Below the pieces are notes generated by a model. It was not told the DNA's origin. It searched no databases and worked only from the letters and a program-made list of their open reading frames with translations. The position numbers and the translations under genes are program-made. Shown one piece after another: positions 11,661-25,900 of a DNA stretch of 64,000 bases (its first letter is position 1; every line of letters starts with the position of its first letter). Source of the stretch: Diadema setosum (taxonomy: Eukaryota > Echinodermata > Echinoidea > Diadematoida > Diadematidae); contig CM067072.1 of NCBI GenBank assembly GCA_033980235.1, forward strand, positions 15,813,047 to 15,877,046, in the 5' to 3' direction.

Positions 11661-12220
11661 ATGTCTGTTTTTTTTCAAAGTTTTTTTTTTTTTTGTGTGT
11701 GTGTGTGTGATTTCAGTTTACTGCACAAAGAAAATATCTTGTGGATTAAAAAAATGCTAGTTTGTTTGGGGGTTGACAGCAGGGAAAAAGAAACACAGGT
11801 AATAAAAAATAAACGGATAAATAAATAGAAAAACCACAAGATACATCAAATGAAGGAAACAAAACAAAACATGATAAAGGAACAGATTGACTTAAAGTTG
11901 ACTGAGTAAAGTAATCAGAAGTAGCTCATGGAATATACAATGTAATTGTATGCACCAAACATTAGCATATCAAGAAGCCTAGTTAAGTTTTAGAGATGGA
12001 ACTTGAAATTGCAGTCAAAGCTCAGATATTAACAACAAAAAAGAATGCTTATAAAAGTTGACAACGGGTCACTAAAATTAAATACGAATTTGCTTTGTGC
12101 TGGAAGAGGAACATAAAACTGAACATATTTTGTGTACATTGTATGTGGCATGTAGTAGATAGCTCTCATGAGAACAGTCCCACACCTCTACATCTATGTG
12201 GTGGTGTGCACGTATGACCC

Positions 12221-12567
12221 TCATACAAAGTGTGGTTCTCTGCTTCTCCTCCTTGGCTGTGACACCTGTCGCGATGATGAGCCACTGGCATCTTGGAAGA
12301 GCTCAGTTCTGGGACGCCCGGATCCGGCATCTCCCCCGCCCCCACCCCTGGTTGCTGGTGGGTTGGTACTGGGGCTGGCACCACCCATCCGCTGGGGGCT
12401 CTGCTTGGTGTACGCGCTGGGGACGTAACCCCCTGTCGAGTCTGCCGTCTCCTGGGGGGTGTTGCCGCTGGCAACCTGGAGGAGAGTGGGCTTGGAGGAT
12501 GATGAGGTGGGGCTCTTGATCCGATGGGGATGATTGGTCCCTTCCCCCTCACTTCCTGACCCATTGC
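12221..12567 (-). CDS. ARHGAP29: RhoGAP gene, window exon 22 (last coding exon)
   Basis: Acceptor TTGTATTTCCAG; 114 full codons, stop TGA at 12223-12221. It is Ser/Pro/Gly-rich and disordered-looking (KSPTSSSSKPTLL, ATRGGGGGDAGSG) and ends RRRSREPHFV. The hydrophobic last residues fit a PDZ-binding terminus. The overlapping open frames on both strands come from its high GC content. Confidence 0.9.
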
Positions 12568-15500
12568 CTGGAAATACAAAAGAAAGAAATATCAAAGTGA
12601 AGTTGTGAGCTTTAAGATCAGGAAAAAAAGGAGAAGTGTTAAATGTGTCATTTTACCTGATGAACATCAGCACATTATGTACCATATCTAAAGATTTCAA
12701 CATACCATAATTCTTCATACCTGATGAAAATTTCAAATTGTTATATATTGTCACCAACTCTTGCATTCACAAAGTGTCTTCACCTCAGATAGGACAATGA
12801 GGTGTGAATATCAATCATATTTGCCATGTTATATGTTTTGCATGTTTGCTATGGCCTTTGTTGTTGTTCCTTTTTCATCACTCCCTTTTGTAAAGGTTTG
12901 ACACAAAGCTAAACCCAGGTTTGGTGTAATCTGTCGAAGTACAGGCTTGTCTGTCTCTGAAACAATGGCGTACTTTTATAGAAATAATTCACTTCTGCAA
13001 ATACAGATGCATGTGTGTACGTACACTGTACATCTATAATTTCATGGAGGTGTAGGCTAAACTTGCTACCCTTACCATCTTCGTCACTGCTATGGCCGTT
13101 CTTGAGCCGTGCGTTCTGCCGGTTCCGTCGCCGCCGCTCGTTGGGTTGAGTCTCGGGACCCTCGCTGCTGCCTGGTAACGAGAAACCCACAGCGGCGGGC
13201 AGTGGCGATGTCGTCTGCGGGGTCGGCGGCTTGGCGTTGCTGCGGCTGGAATGTGGCGTTGGGCTGGCTGGGGTCAGGTGAGTGGAGTTGTTGGCACTTT
13301 TGTTCAGAGCTTGGCCTTTTGAATTAAGAAGAAGTAATAGAGAACAGAAAATCAACATAATGATGCACACACAAACACAGAAACACACACACACCTCCAT
13401 CCAAAACATCCAAACACTACCCACAGCTACAGGTGTGAATAAAAATATACTTGCTTCTACATAGCAGGGTACTTTCTAACTGGGATACTCCACTATTATT
13501 AAATTGGTAGGATTTGACTAAAAAGCTTCCAATGACTATAACAAAACCTTAACCACTTGGTCGGGTAAGAATCCTCATCTATTTAATATCAAAAGCACTG
13601 AAGGAGAGTACACTGTGGTTCTTTGTAATACATTGTAATGATAGCTTACATATGATGATACATGATTGTTTCACAAGAGTACCATCAATGGACAAAAAAA
13701 GTAGTATGACTCTAATGGTCAAACAATTCAAAACTGACCTCTGTGAATATCGGTTGATGAGGGAGCATCGTCTGTGTGGAAGTCCTCTACCGGCGTCTCT
13801 TGTGGACCAAAGATCTGCAACGAGACAGATTATGACAAACAATGAGGAGAAATTTGAACACAGCACATTGAGAATGATGCAAATTTCACTTATTCACATT
13901 TTCTTTCTTGCATGTAATAGACAACTAAAAGAATTTATACAACACCTATTTAGAATGTAGCTATCCGATTGGTCGATTGCCCATCACGTGAAAATTAGTG
14001 AAAAGTTCCATTGCACGCTCTGGCTGTCTCAGCAGTGCAATTTTGTTTGAGCAAAATGTTCCACTGCACGCGCTCTGATGTCACAATAAACAAACAGGTG
14101 CCGAGGGCACTCAACAATTACAAGCGCACTTACAAGCGCATACTTTTGTCACTCACTTTTGTAAATAACTTCGTTTCGCATATGTACGTACACGGTGACT
14201 TGCGACTGTGAGGCTACTCATTCATCTTTCAAGGAAAATGGTTGCCATTTCTGTGCTAAATTCAAGAATCTGTGAGTACCAAATCTGTTCGCATTCGAGG
14301 TGTTGTACAAAACAAACAGTGTATGGTCTTTACTCGTGCAATGGACCAGATTTCGCACTCGGTGAAAGATGAGGCGCACTATTCAACTCGGCTTCGCCTA
14401 GTTGAATAGAGCGCCTCTATCTTTCACCTCATGCGAAATCTTGTACCATCGCACTCGTGACCATTCACTATTTGTATAATATTTTTAGATACTGATTTAG
14501 AACTATGACAAATCATATGCCAACCCCATCGATAGCATAGTAGCGCTCTGTCTCATCCTCTCTATACTGTATATGCCGCATATTTCATAAGGTTTTTACT
14601 TTCGTGAATTTTGCGAGTCAGGTGCCATTTGCCAGCCAGGCGCTATTCGCAAATTTAAAAGCACACAAAATGTTAACTCTAATCTCAGCATGAACATGGC
14701 ATGCATGCATACACTTCTCTGTTCAGTATGGTACTCTACAAATGTGAATTTAACCACTTGCAAAGATGTTGAGAAGTCCCGATTCATGAAAAAAAATTGG
14801 ACTAGCTAAATATATGGCATACATACTGAAATTTCCAAACAAAATTCATAACCACGTGTCATCAACATCCAACACACTGAAAGGACATTTAACTTGAAAG
14901 AACAGTGCCTCCTTTGAATGTCCCAAAAAAAGTTGCATGAAATGCATTTTCCTGTGAAGAAAAAAGAAGCATACCTCAGGATGTAATGCCATTAGCTCTA
15001 TCGCCCTCGTGTGGTGGTTCATGTCAATGAGAGCATCCAGGGATGAGGCGTTGGCATCTCTGTGTAATAATGACAGGAAACGGGAAGAATCAGAACACAA
15101 GGGTCACTAGCGTCGGTTTATACAGTTGTACACTTTTTGGGTTGCCAGGATACATACCATTAGGGCAACACTGATTGATTGGGGTGGGGTCAAATCAGTC
15201 AAGTATCATCACAAGAAAATTGCTCCTAACTATTGCTTCGATTTATTTGTTTGTTTATGTTCTGTGGGTTGTTGTACTTGCTGCATGAGACAAAAGAACA
15301 TATCCATTTTTGTGATTGCCCCAGACTGCATTTCATAGACTTCAGGCTGACAATCATTCCCATAATTTCAATAACATATTCTTCCTTACAAATGTATTTT
15401 TGCTATCGCTCTTTTGCTTTGTTTTGTTCACCAGCTTCAAAAGAGACAACCAGGAGAATGGGCTTAAGATCTCTGACACATCTATTCCTCTGCTGTAGTA

Positions 15501-18500
15501 CTACCATTTGAATGTTGCCAGTGACATTAACATATGGGATATGGGCATTTTGAGACAGCCCACACAGACAGCGCTTGGATGTTTCTGTTGAAACATAATC
15601 AAATGAAGCAGAGACACATTTGCTTGAATACAAAAGTTTGGAAGTTGTTTTTAACAAATTTGTTGAGATAAAGATGGCATCTCAAAAGAGCTTTTATTGC
15701 CTTACAGTCCGACATCATCATATCTTGCATCTCACCTCAGCTTGAGTAGCGTTGGTCCAAACACAATGCCCACATTGCTACCAGACATATGATTTAATGG
15801 TTCATCGGCCACCCTGCGAAATAGATGGACACATAGATAGAACATATATGAATGATATATTTCTTCATACTGCACTTTTTCATAAGTCTTCGAGTACAAA
15901 CCAATGTGAGCATTGTAACACAGTGACATTATTTTGTCTTCTAATTTCCTTTGAATATGTGATTATGATTGGTATTAGTGCTCTGTGACATGCGACACCT
16001 CATGTTCAATCCTACTGATGTCATCCTATCCTTCTCTTTGTTTGATTGCACTCAAAGTTTACTAACAAGAAAAATTATCCAAACATGGAATGGACATTCA
16101 CTCTTCAAATGATGCGCTTTGTCTTTTACAGGCAGTATCAGTTCTAATGGCTACACAGAAATGAAAGTCCACCATTGACCTAATACCAGAAATGTTGCTA
16201 TGGTGACTGATAATTGGCATTTGACAAACTTTTTTTTTTTCCTGAAGAGTACATTCTGTTTATTTTTTTCAGGAGCATCTATTCGACTCACCGTTTCAAG
16301 TGATACATGAGAGCCTTGGTGGTCTGAGCATGGTAGTACGGTAGCCGGTCAGTGACCTGCTTGAAACGCTCCACTATCCTCGCTGCGTCGTACTCCACAC
16401 CCTCCTTCTGGGGGAAGTCTTTGGCCGCGGCGATGAAGTCTGGGTAGAGGTCAAATGTTAACAGCGGCTCCGGAAGCTGCGTGATCAATACAGGGGGTAG
16501 GATTATTAAGGCAACAGATTAGAAAGAGCAAAGCAGACTTTTGGCAGAACATGGTTAGGAAAATAAACTATGGACAACATATAAATAATGATCCACACAA
16601 ATGCTGTAAGTCAGCATGAATTGAGATTGATTTGCAAGTCATATCAAACTCTACTTTCCTGCTTTAAAGTTTTGCTAATTGAGCTCATCCATGTATAAAA
16701 AAGCTACCACTCTGGAAGAGGGTGTCGTGGCAGACACGTCCCAGTGTGTTGGCCTTACCTGTCTCAGGTAGAGTTTGAGTGTACTGGTGATGAGATGTGG
16801 GGGTGTCTCCGAGAGGTCGACCAGGTCCGCTCCATTCTCAAAGGTTTGGCACAGCTTTTCAACTTTGACCTTCAACCCTGCTACTCTGTAGATACCCTGC
16901 AAAGTGGAATACAACATGATGGAAACACACAAAATTAGAGTCATGATGTATTTGCGAGACGAGATCTGCCAATACATCTCCTCACACAAACATAAAAAGA
17001 AGCACTTGATATAGAAGATGGCCAAACAACAGTAACTGTACCTACTGGTGTTAACACAGCTTTGACCATGAAATATTGTTTTTCAGAACTATCATCTTTT
17101 GATGTGCGACCATGCAATCTCAAAAGGGTTTTCCTGGTCATCAACCCTTGTCATATACCCACGAGAATTCATGAATGAAGCCCGACCGCGACAAGTTTTT
17201 TGTCAATGCATGTAATTTTTTTGCTATTATTAAACCACCAAATTATCAGTGTTTATTTACGTCCATGTAGGGCAATTTGTCAACCAGTTGCAACTTCTAA
17301 GTCTAATGATAGTTTAAATGTTTGCTCATTGTCACTTGAACCTGAAATCCTTCAACACCACAGCATGTGCTTTATGTTTTGGAGAGAAGCAAGTGCTTGA
17401 AGCAAGTGTATCAAACAACTCTCTTGGTGGAAATGATTGATAGACGGCCACATGGGGTGTCTCATACCTTGACTGTGAGCGCCCTTTTGTCAATTTCTGA
17501 GATGCACTTGGTGAGGATGAAGGGCACCTCGCGGTTCGTCACCCTCAGGTGCTCGGTGAGGTTCACGCCAAAGACATTCATCTTGCCCATGAGGCGCTTG
17601 CCGCCGCACTGGATGGCCAGAGACTCCAGACACTTCTTGTGGCAGGCTAGCCCACACCGCTCGCACTCCGCCCCATTGAAGTACACGTAGCTGTCGCACT
17701 CGCGGCACTTGGAGGGCGTGCGCAGTTTACGGATCACGTGGGTTTGCGAGGCCTTGGACAGGGGCAGGTTGCGGAATGCACTCGGCAGCTCAATGAACCC
17801 TGAGGAGTGGGGAGAGATACCGATATGTATGGAGAACATGACATATAAGTCCGTAAGAAGAAATTTACTCCAAAGGTTTGTGATGTGCTGAATGGAATGT
17901 GGTTTAACCGGTCTTCAATGGAGATGTAAAACTTTGGCCTGTGTGTTTCATATTTGATTTGCTATATACATTGTAAATTGTACACTCCAATTCTTAGACC
18001 AAACTTCCGTGACATTTTGTTTACAGAAGGCATAAGACTGGCAAGAGAATAATTCAAATCTTATGCACAACTGCAAATACAGCCAGATGGTCGCTTTCCT
18101 TTCATTCAACATTTTATGAAAGAAACAAGCATTATTCATACACAAGAACTCCATTTGCCCGAACATGATGATGTTAACATTGGTAAACTATATCTCTCTC
18201 TTTTTTTTCATACCAAAGAATGACTTCATAAGTCAATATCTTAACAGCCTAGCATGCCTATGACAATGTACAATATGCATACCACTTCGCAGCATATATG
18301 AACTTTATAGCGTTGAAATAATATTTACTTTCTACTTTTGCTGTTCCACCTGATAAAGACTGCATGGAAATCTTAAGACTGACCCCCTCTAACAATTGCT
18401 ACAATTTATTTTCTTTTTCTTTAAAATACCAACACTCTGAAATAGCAATCATTTATCAAAATTCTTAGCTCTGATTGCGCTCAGCAGCAATTTTTAGCAA

Positions 18501-19866
18501 ATCCTTCCTGAAATGCCTTACGTATGGATGTTTGACTCCAAAGAAAAGAGTAACATTCAATTTTCTTTAGGCATGTACAATTCAACTCACTTGAGCTTCC
18601 TTGACTACTGTTGGGGGGAACCACCGGGGTTTCGTCCCCAAGCTCATCTCCCGACGACAGTGCCCCTCCTCCGTCTCGGTTGATGACTCGGGGCCCGTTG
18701 CGAGGACTGTTTGACGGGGAGGCCGACTTGGTGGAGCTCCCGCTGATGCTCTCTGAGTCACTGATGGGGCCCTGCCACGCCTGCACTCTTTGAGACTTGT
18801 CTGGATAGGGGGCGACAAACACACAACCAGACATCTGTGGATAGGTGCTGAATCACATTGATAGCAATGACTATCACTTTATATACAGACACAGCCTTGT
18901 TGATATGCATTGCATTACCCAGAGATTACAACTCTCATACTTTTTGCATCAGTTCTCCCCCTTTGAGGCCATTTCTCAAAAATCTCCTGCTCTCATGCTT
19001 GAGTTTGAATTTCCCCCTCTCTAGCTGTGTCTTCTTCTTCAAAGTTAGCTTCCTTCCTATCCCCCACTTTAGGTTTGTTGTATATGTTCAAAACTATGGT
19101 ATCAACAGAGAGCGTCTATAACCCCAGAGCTTCCATGGCCCTGTACCCCGCAAGGCAGGGACTGTCGACATCTCGCTTTGTGCTTGTGATGTGCAAGATG
19201 CGTGCATAATATTGTGCCCATACATGTAATTGTGTGATCACCTTTTTGTTCATCATTCATTGGATAGGAACTTACACACTGTAACTCTCTACAAATTATT
19301 TACCAGATCTTCTTGAGCTTGACTCTGTCCTTGCTTGGTGGTATGCCTTGTCATCTTCAAAGCTGTCGTATGACTGTGAGCTTGCCTTGCGCTCCCTGTG
19401 CAACGTGGATCTGGGAGGGAAAAAAAAACAAACACACCAACATCTTTCACTAAAAGAGATTTTCAAACTACAGAGTGATTTAACTCACTTTCTAGTGTGC
19501 ACCAGCATAATGCTCATAGACAAGACAAACCCATCAACAACAGCCACAACAAAAATGGGCATCACATCTCCGTGTTCACACTGTTTATCCTCTCTTTATC
19601 TCTTTATTGCAAGTCATATTGTACCTTTTACTTTATCTTTCATGTTACCATGCCTACAGTGACATACATAGAAGTAAGTTGTGTGGCTATACCCATGGTG
19701 ACAAGCTTTAAAAGCAGTGACTTTGGAAGTAAAGAATGTAGATAATGAAGAGGAGTATTAAACAATAAGAGGAGGAGGAGGAGGGGAGGAGGAGGAGGAG
19801 GAGGAGGAGGAGGAGGAAGAGAAGGAAGAGGAGGAAGAGGTGGAAGAGAAGGAAGAGGAGGAGGAT

Positions 19867-19901
<35 letters not shown>

Positions 19902-22900
19902 GGGAGGAAGAGAAGGAAGAGGAGGAGGAGGAAGAGGAGGAGGAAGAGGAGGGAGGAAGAGAAGGAAGAGGAGGAGGAGAAGGAAGAAGAAGGTGGAAAA
20001 GAGGAGGAAGAGAAGGAGGGGGAATCTGAGTAATTTTTTATATTTTCATTACAACCATTGATAGTCAATTGCTTTTATGTTATCATTATTGCCAACATCA
20101 CTACCATTGTCACTGTTATCATCATCATCATCATCATCATCATTTGTTATTTGTTTTTTTGTTTTGTTTTGTTTTTTTATTTATTATTAGCTCCCTAGCC
20201 TAGATTAACATAGTACTGATTCCAACTCACACATTGCTGTAGGGCTCAAAGACGAATGGCTCCACATCTTGGAGTGTGTGGCCAGACATGAACCGTCGAT
20301 GGTGCTTGATGTACTGGCTGAACTGCAGGCCAGGCTCATATGCCTTGATCTGCTCACACAGTGTCTGGAACTGCACATGTACCAAAAACAGTAATAGAAC
20401 GCACGGTAAGATCATGATTTAAAGGGATGGTACAGTATTGGTGGAGCTGAGAATTGGGCTTTTAACTTTTTGCGAGATATCAAGAAAACACTTATGATAT
20501 AGTACAGAGCATACCATTTTAAGAGGAATTCAAAGTTTATTTGATAAAAATCGGGTTTGGAATGACTGAAACATCCAAAATCAAAGTAAAACAAAGCAAT
20601 TATAATAAAGTGTGGGTTCCACACTTTATTGAAATTGTTATGTTTTGGATATCTCAGCCATTTCAAAACCAATCTTCATCAAATAAACGTTGAATTCCTC
20701 ATAAAATTACATGCTCTTTCATATTTCATAAGAGGTTTCTCATTACCTCATCAAAAAATGTTAGAAACCTGAAATTAGGTCTCAACCAAAACTATACGAT
20801 CCCTTTAAACATGCAGTGATTTTGAATACACAAGATGTTTTCCTCAATAATTCCCCATAATCTTCTTTTTCTTTAAAAAAGAACATTACATAGCATATGA
20901 TTACAGTTAATTTGCCTTATAAAGTTTGCTGTGAAGTATATGAGATTTGTGTTTAAAGGACAAGTCCACCTTCATTAACATAAGGATTGAGAGAATGCAG
21001 CAATATTAGTAGAACACATCAGTGAAAGTTTGAGGAAAATTGGACAATCGATGCAAAAGTTATGAATTTTTAAAATTTTTGAGTTGGAACCGCTGGATGA
21101 GGAGACTACTAAGACTCATGATGTCATATGAGTACAACAGTATAAAGAAAATGTAGAGAAAATTCAACATATTTTCACTTTTTTCGCATAATAAAAGAGC
21201 ACTTGACTTGCCTCTTTCTAAAGGGAATTGGAATAATATTACCCATAACATATGTCAGTAATGAGTCAAGGGAATGTGTACTTTTTTCAAAAGGTGAAAT
21301 ATTATGAAATTCTCTTTATATTTTCCTTATATTGTTGTACGCATGTGACATCATACACTGCAGTAGTCTTTTCATCCAGCGGTGACTACACAAAAACTTC
21401 AAAAATTCATAACTTTTGAACGGATTGTCCGATTTTCCTCAAACTTTCAAGGATGTGTTCTACTAATATTGCTACATTCTCTCAATTCTTATGTTAATGA
21501 AGGTGAACTTGTCCTTTAAGCCAACACTTCAAATGCATTGTACACTCTTGCTTGTCAAGGAATTTTGTTTATGAACAAACTTGAGTTCTTTCTGGAGGTG
21601 GTTCCAAAACTTGAACTGTGACCAATATCAAACACTTCTAAATTCACATTCTCCAATTGGTGTCATCTCCTTTTAACCTCAAGGATCTAGCCAGATTTTT
21701 TAAACTTTCAAGAGATAGGGGCAGTTAAATCCCACACATCTTGTCATGCAACTTTTCATCGCTATGTGCACTGACCACACGACATGACTGTGAATTCTAG
21801 TTATGAGTATAATGAGATTCCATAAGTGCTTTAATAATGATTATGCTCTGAGCACCATGCAAGAGGAATGTTTCTGATTAAGAAACTGTGATTTTTTTTT
21901 TTAATGTTTATGTGTGTTTCCTAATGCTTTTATCCAGAGATGTAAAATCTTTTCTGAGAAGGAATTTTATGAACTTGGACTTGACAACTGTACATTTCAA
22001 GTCTTTCTATTTTTTAGATAGAATTTGTAATGGAAATGGTGAGAGACTTTCTTTGATTAATAGTATGCAAAGATAGGAGACAAAAAAGAAAGAATTATCA
22101 AAGTTAACAAAATATTCTGTATTTGCAGTGATCACAGTGCCATCAACAACTTTATTTGACATCAATTTCAGAGAGCATTGTGCCACACAAACCTAATGTT
22201 GGCTCTAATCAGATCACCATCTGATCTGTTCAAAGACACTCTATAGCCTCTGCATGCCATCAAAACAATCAGATGGCATTCTCACGATGATTTTTTAATT
22301 GTGGTTGGATCATCCAAACAAGGAAAGTTTACCTGCACAGGAGCAGGGGCGGATAACGAGTGCTGCATCTGGAAGTAGCTGTGAGTAACCTAATTGGTTG
22401 AGAGTAAAAGAAGAGGAAAAATTTAATAACATGCAGACAATGAGATGGGATAATTGCTAGCATACCTACGACAGTGATGTATCCTTGGCATTCGTCCAAG
22501 GATATGTGACTTTAATTGACAATCAACGGCTTGAGCATGCACACACTCCTGAAGTTTATTACCAGTCTATGTCTCATAAATATGCACCAAAATCATTTTA
22601 TAATGAGCAGTCGTTGAGGAGTACTTCACTCCGACACGTTAATTAATGACTTCAGGTTGTGGATGAAAACACATTTGCAAGATAATAACTGCACTACCTG
22701 GTACTCTGCATGATTATGACTCTCGAAGTTGCTGATACTCGTGAACATGACTCAGACATTGTCCCACCTTACCACAGAGATGCCAACATCTCGCCTAAAT
22801 AAACACAGACAGAATATCTTTAAAAAAATAAGATTTTGGAGAGGAAAATCAGACTTTCATGAAATCTTGACACAACCACTAGTCTGTTGGCCCCAGGCCA

Positions 22901-25900
22901 GTGAATTGTCAGAAAAACAAATGTTTCCCTGGTAAGAACAGGCAAGTGAAATGTTGCTCCTTCATCAACATTGATGAGAAAATTGTAAAGCATTCACATA
23001 TTTCCCATCCATTTAGGCTCGTCGTTCAACGCTTTTGTAGGGGTTACAGGAATTAAGTGGTACATCTTTTTATATAATGAACAGTTTTCCACAGTTCTAT
23101 ATAATGAGCAGTTTTACACAGTTTTACACACTTTATATTGGCGTCATGTTTTGTTTTTTTATTTGAAAGATAAAAAGTCGTAGTTTCAAGAGGCAATATC
23201 ATATCACCACATGTCACTCTGTTTATCGTATTGGTTGGCATCTCTGTTACCATCATGTCGGAATATGACGACCAAAACCATATTTAAAAGAAATAATAGC
23301 TCTCACAGAACGTTGCTTCTCTTCTAGTAGCCTACGATCAATATCACAACGGCATATCATTCTTTTCTGTCCAGTTCTAAAAGTCTTTATAAAGATATAC
23401 ATGTAGATATAAAGGCAGGTTTCCAACATTACTTTAGTACATCTTTTCAAATGTGTTCATGGAAGCAGAGAAGATGAGAAAGAAGCTTGACACTTACGGC
23501 TTTCATGGTCTGGTCACACATAAAGACCAGCTCTCTGAGTTGTACCAGGAGTTTTTGCTGTGAGGTAGAAACAGGCAAAGTGATATGTTGTATTCCTCAT
23601 ACAGAAACTTAATGAGCATGCAGACTGTTATTAAGGAATGTGATGCTAAATCTTGTTATTTCAACAGGTTTCAAATAATAACACAAAACAAAACAAACTA
23701 TAAAGAAACTGAGGTGACATGTTGAATCCACTGATTCTGAGATGCGGCCATTTCGTACATATATTATGTAATACAAGACACATTTATCCCCATAGGCCAT
23801 TACTTATCAGGGGCCATGGATTGTTTTTCAGTGTGTGTTTGTATGTGTTGGGGGGGGGGGGGCACTGCAGGACCAGGGGGTCAAGGTCAAGTCCCCCCCC
23901 CCCCCCCCTCCCCATATTATGTTTTGATTCCAGGAAATAAGAAACACTGCTTGGTTTTAGACAGACAGCCTTAAAGGAAATAATAAAAAAATAAAAAAAC
24001 GGAGGGAGATAAACACTAAATCATTTACTAGACTCGGAATTTGTCAAGACTGACAAATTAGGTGATCCGATTTTTTTTTAATCAATGATTCGAGTCCTGA
24101 TCGCAATAGGCATGACCATATAGGTTTCATCTGTGTTTAGAGACATTGGCCGTGTGATATTTGGATTCTCATTTAGAAAAGGGAGTCAGACCTGCCATCT
24201 TGGGTACCGAATTCCGTATACACTATCGAAGATACAGAATGAAGTATATTTGACCTTTGACCCCACTTTGCACCCCCAAGATGGCATCTGAGCAAAAAGT
24301 AGTTATTTTGTGAAATGATTCTTGTAACATGGTCTTTGCGTGTGCAAAATATGGGAAAGATAAGACATGTATTCACCAAGATACAGGATGAAACATTTAT
24401 GACCTTTGACCCTAGTTTACATACACAAGATGGTGTCTGATCAAGCAGTTGTTATTTTATGAAATAATGTACGTAACATGAACTAAATATGTGCAAAATA
24501 TGAGGATGATAGGGGCTGTTTTTCTTGAGTTATTGCAAAGAAAGTTGGAAAAAGAAAGAAATATGAAAATACATCGAAGATAAGCTTTAATTTCAACCAC
24601 GTTTTTGGACGTGATTCCGACACCATTTGAAGACAAAGGGCACGCGTACGATATCGCAAAGTTTCAGCTACAACATATTAAAATCTGGAAGGAATTCACC
24701 GAAGGGTAAGTGAGTTAGTGCTCGATAAAGACAATCATGTCAATTTTCACATCTAGAGAAATCCCCTCCCATAGACATAGCACGTCACAACGAAGATAAA
24801 GAAAGAAGTACATATGACCTTTGACCCCACTTTGCACAGAGAAGATGGCATCTGAGCAAAAATTGGTTATTTTGTGAAATGATCCTTGTAACATGGTCTT
24901 TACGTGTGCAAAATATGGGAAAGAAAGGACATGTATTTACCAAGATACAGGATGAGACATTTATGACCTTTGACCCTAATTTACATACCCAAGATGGCGT
25001 CTGATAAAGTAGTTGCTATTTTATGAAATAATGTACGTGACATGAACTAAACATGTGCAAAATATGGTGGTGATAGGGTATGTTTTTCTTGAGTTATTGC
25101 AAAGAAAGTTGCAGAAAGAAAGAAATATTTCAATACATCGAAGATAAGCTTTAATTTCAACCAAGTTTTTCGACGTGATGCCGACGTCGTATGAAAAAAC
25201 GGAGGGCTCATTCGCGATAGCCCAAGGTCTCAGCTACAACATACTAAAATATGGGAGAAATTCACCGAAGCATAAGTGAGCTAGTTCTCGATAAAGATAG
25301 TCATGTCAGTTTTCATTTCCAGAAAAACTGCACTCCCATAGAGGTAACACGTAAACTGGTCAAATTTAACAATGTTACTTTTAATCCCTTTTTACGAGTT
25401 GATGCCGTCATCCAATCAAATTGTTGTTATTATATATCTGAAAAACCATTTAATAAGCTACAACATATTAAAATTTGGACGAAAATCAACTAAAGAATAA
25501 GTGAGATATGCTTGAATGAACTTGAAATTTGATGACGTCATTTTGAAAATTTACTTTTTTAACTTTATTAAGAAATTTGATATATTTTAATCATTTTTCC
25601 AGCATTGTCAACCAATGAAATGACATGTACAACTCATCAGCTTTCAGAATATGTAAAGAAAATGGGGGGTCACCGTCCATCCTGACGAGTAAAATCGGAT
25701 TTAAAATTGGCAGTTTTTTGGCATTGTTGCACTGTATATCGCCATTGACGCGCGCGCAGAATTTCAACTTTGACGGGTCCGTATGACGTCATTTTGAGTG
25801 GGATTGACTTGAAACTTGGTAGAAATATTCCTTGACATTTCAGACATCCGATCAAAGTGAAAAAACGGGAAATTTTCATTGCATATGAGCTGTGCGTGCG

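Larger units (their letters stand above)
2832..12220. other. Interval between the RCL1 and RhoGAP stop codons (overview)
   Basis: This 9.4-kb interval holds the 3' UTRs of the two converging genes, a pogo/Tigger-like element (4316-5253), a + strand exon-like segment (5533-5646), a palindromic MITE (5824-6199) and three - strand exon-like segments (9590-10910). Simple tracts of T near 7645 and TG near 11058 are present. From 6200 to 9589 I see only AT-rich DNA without a supported gene. The 11090-11390 stretch is richer in CpG and GC than its surroundings and could be a promoter or first exon. Confidence 0.6.
12568..19303 (-). other. Short introns separating window exons 14-22
   Basis: Eight introns of about 0.3-1.2 kb between the exons listed. 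Apart from a foldback hairpin at 14311-14476 they show only AT-rich sequence, short T or CA runs, and no further coding signal. No alternative exon with good splice sites was noticed. Confidence 0.7.

Noticed and set aside
12166..12595. Several overlapping long frames on both strands over the last RhoGAP exon
   Set aside because: High GC and low complexity keep many frames open. Only one joins the upstream exon in phase and ends EPHFV.
19640..20068. Pro/Ser/Leu-rich and Glu-rich frames
   Set aside because: Direct products of the GGA/GAA microsatellite.
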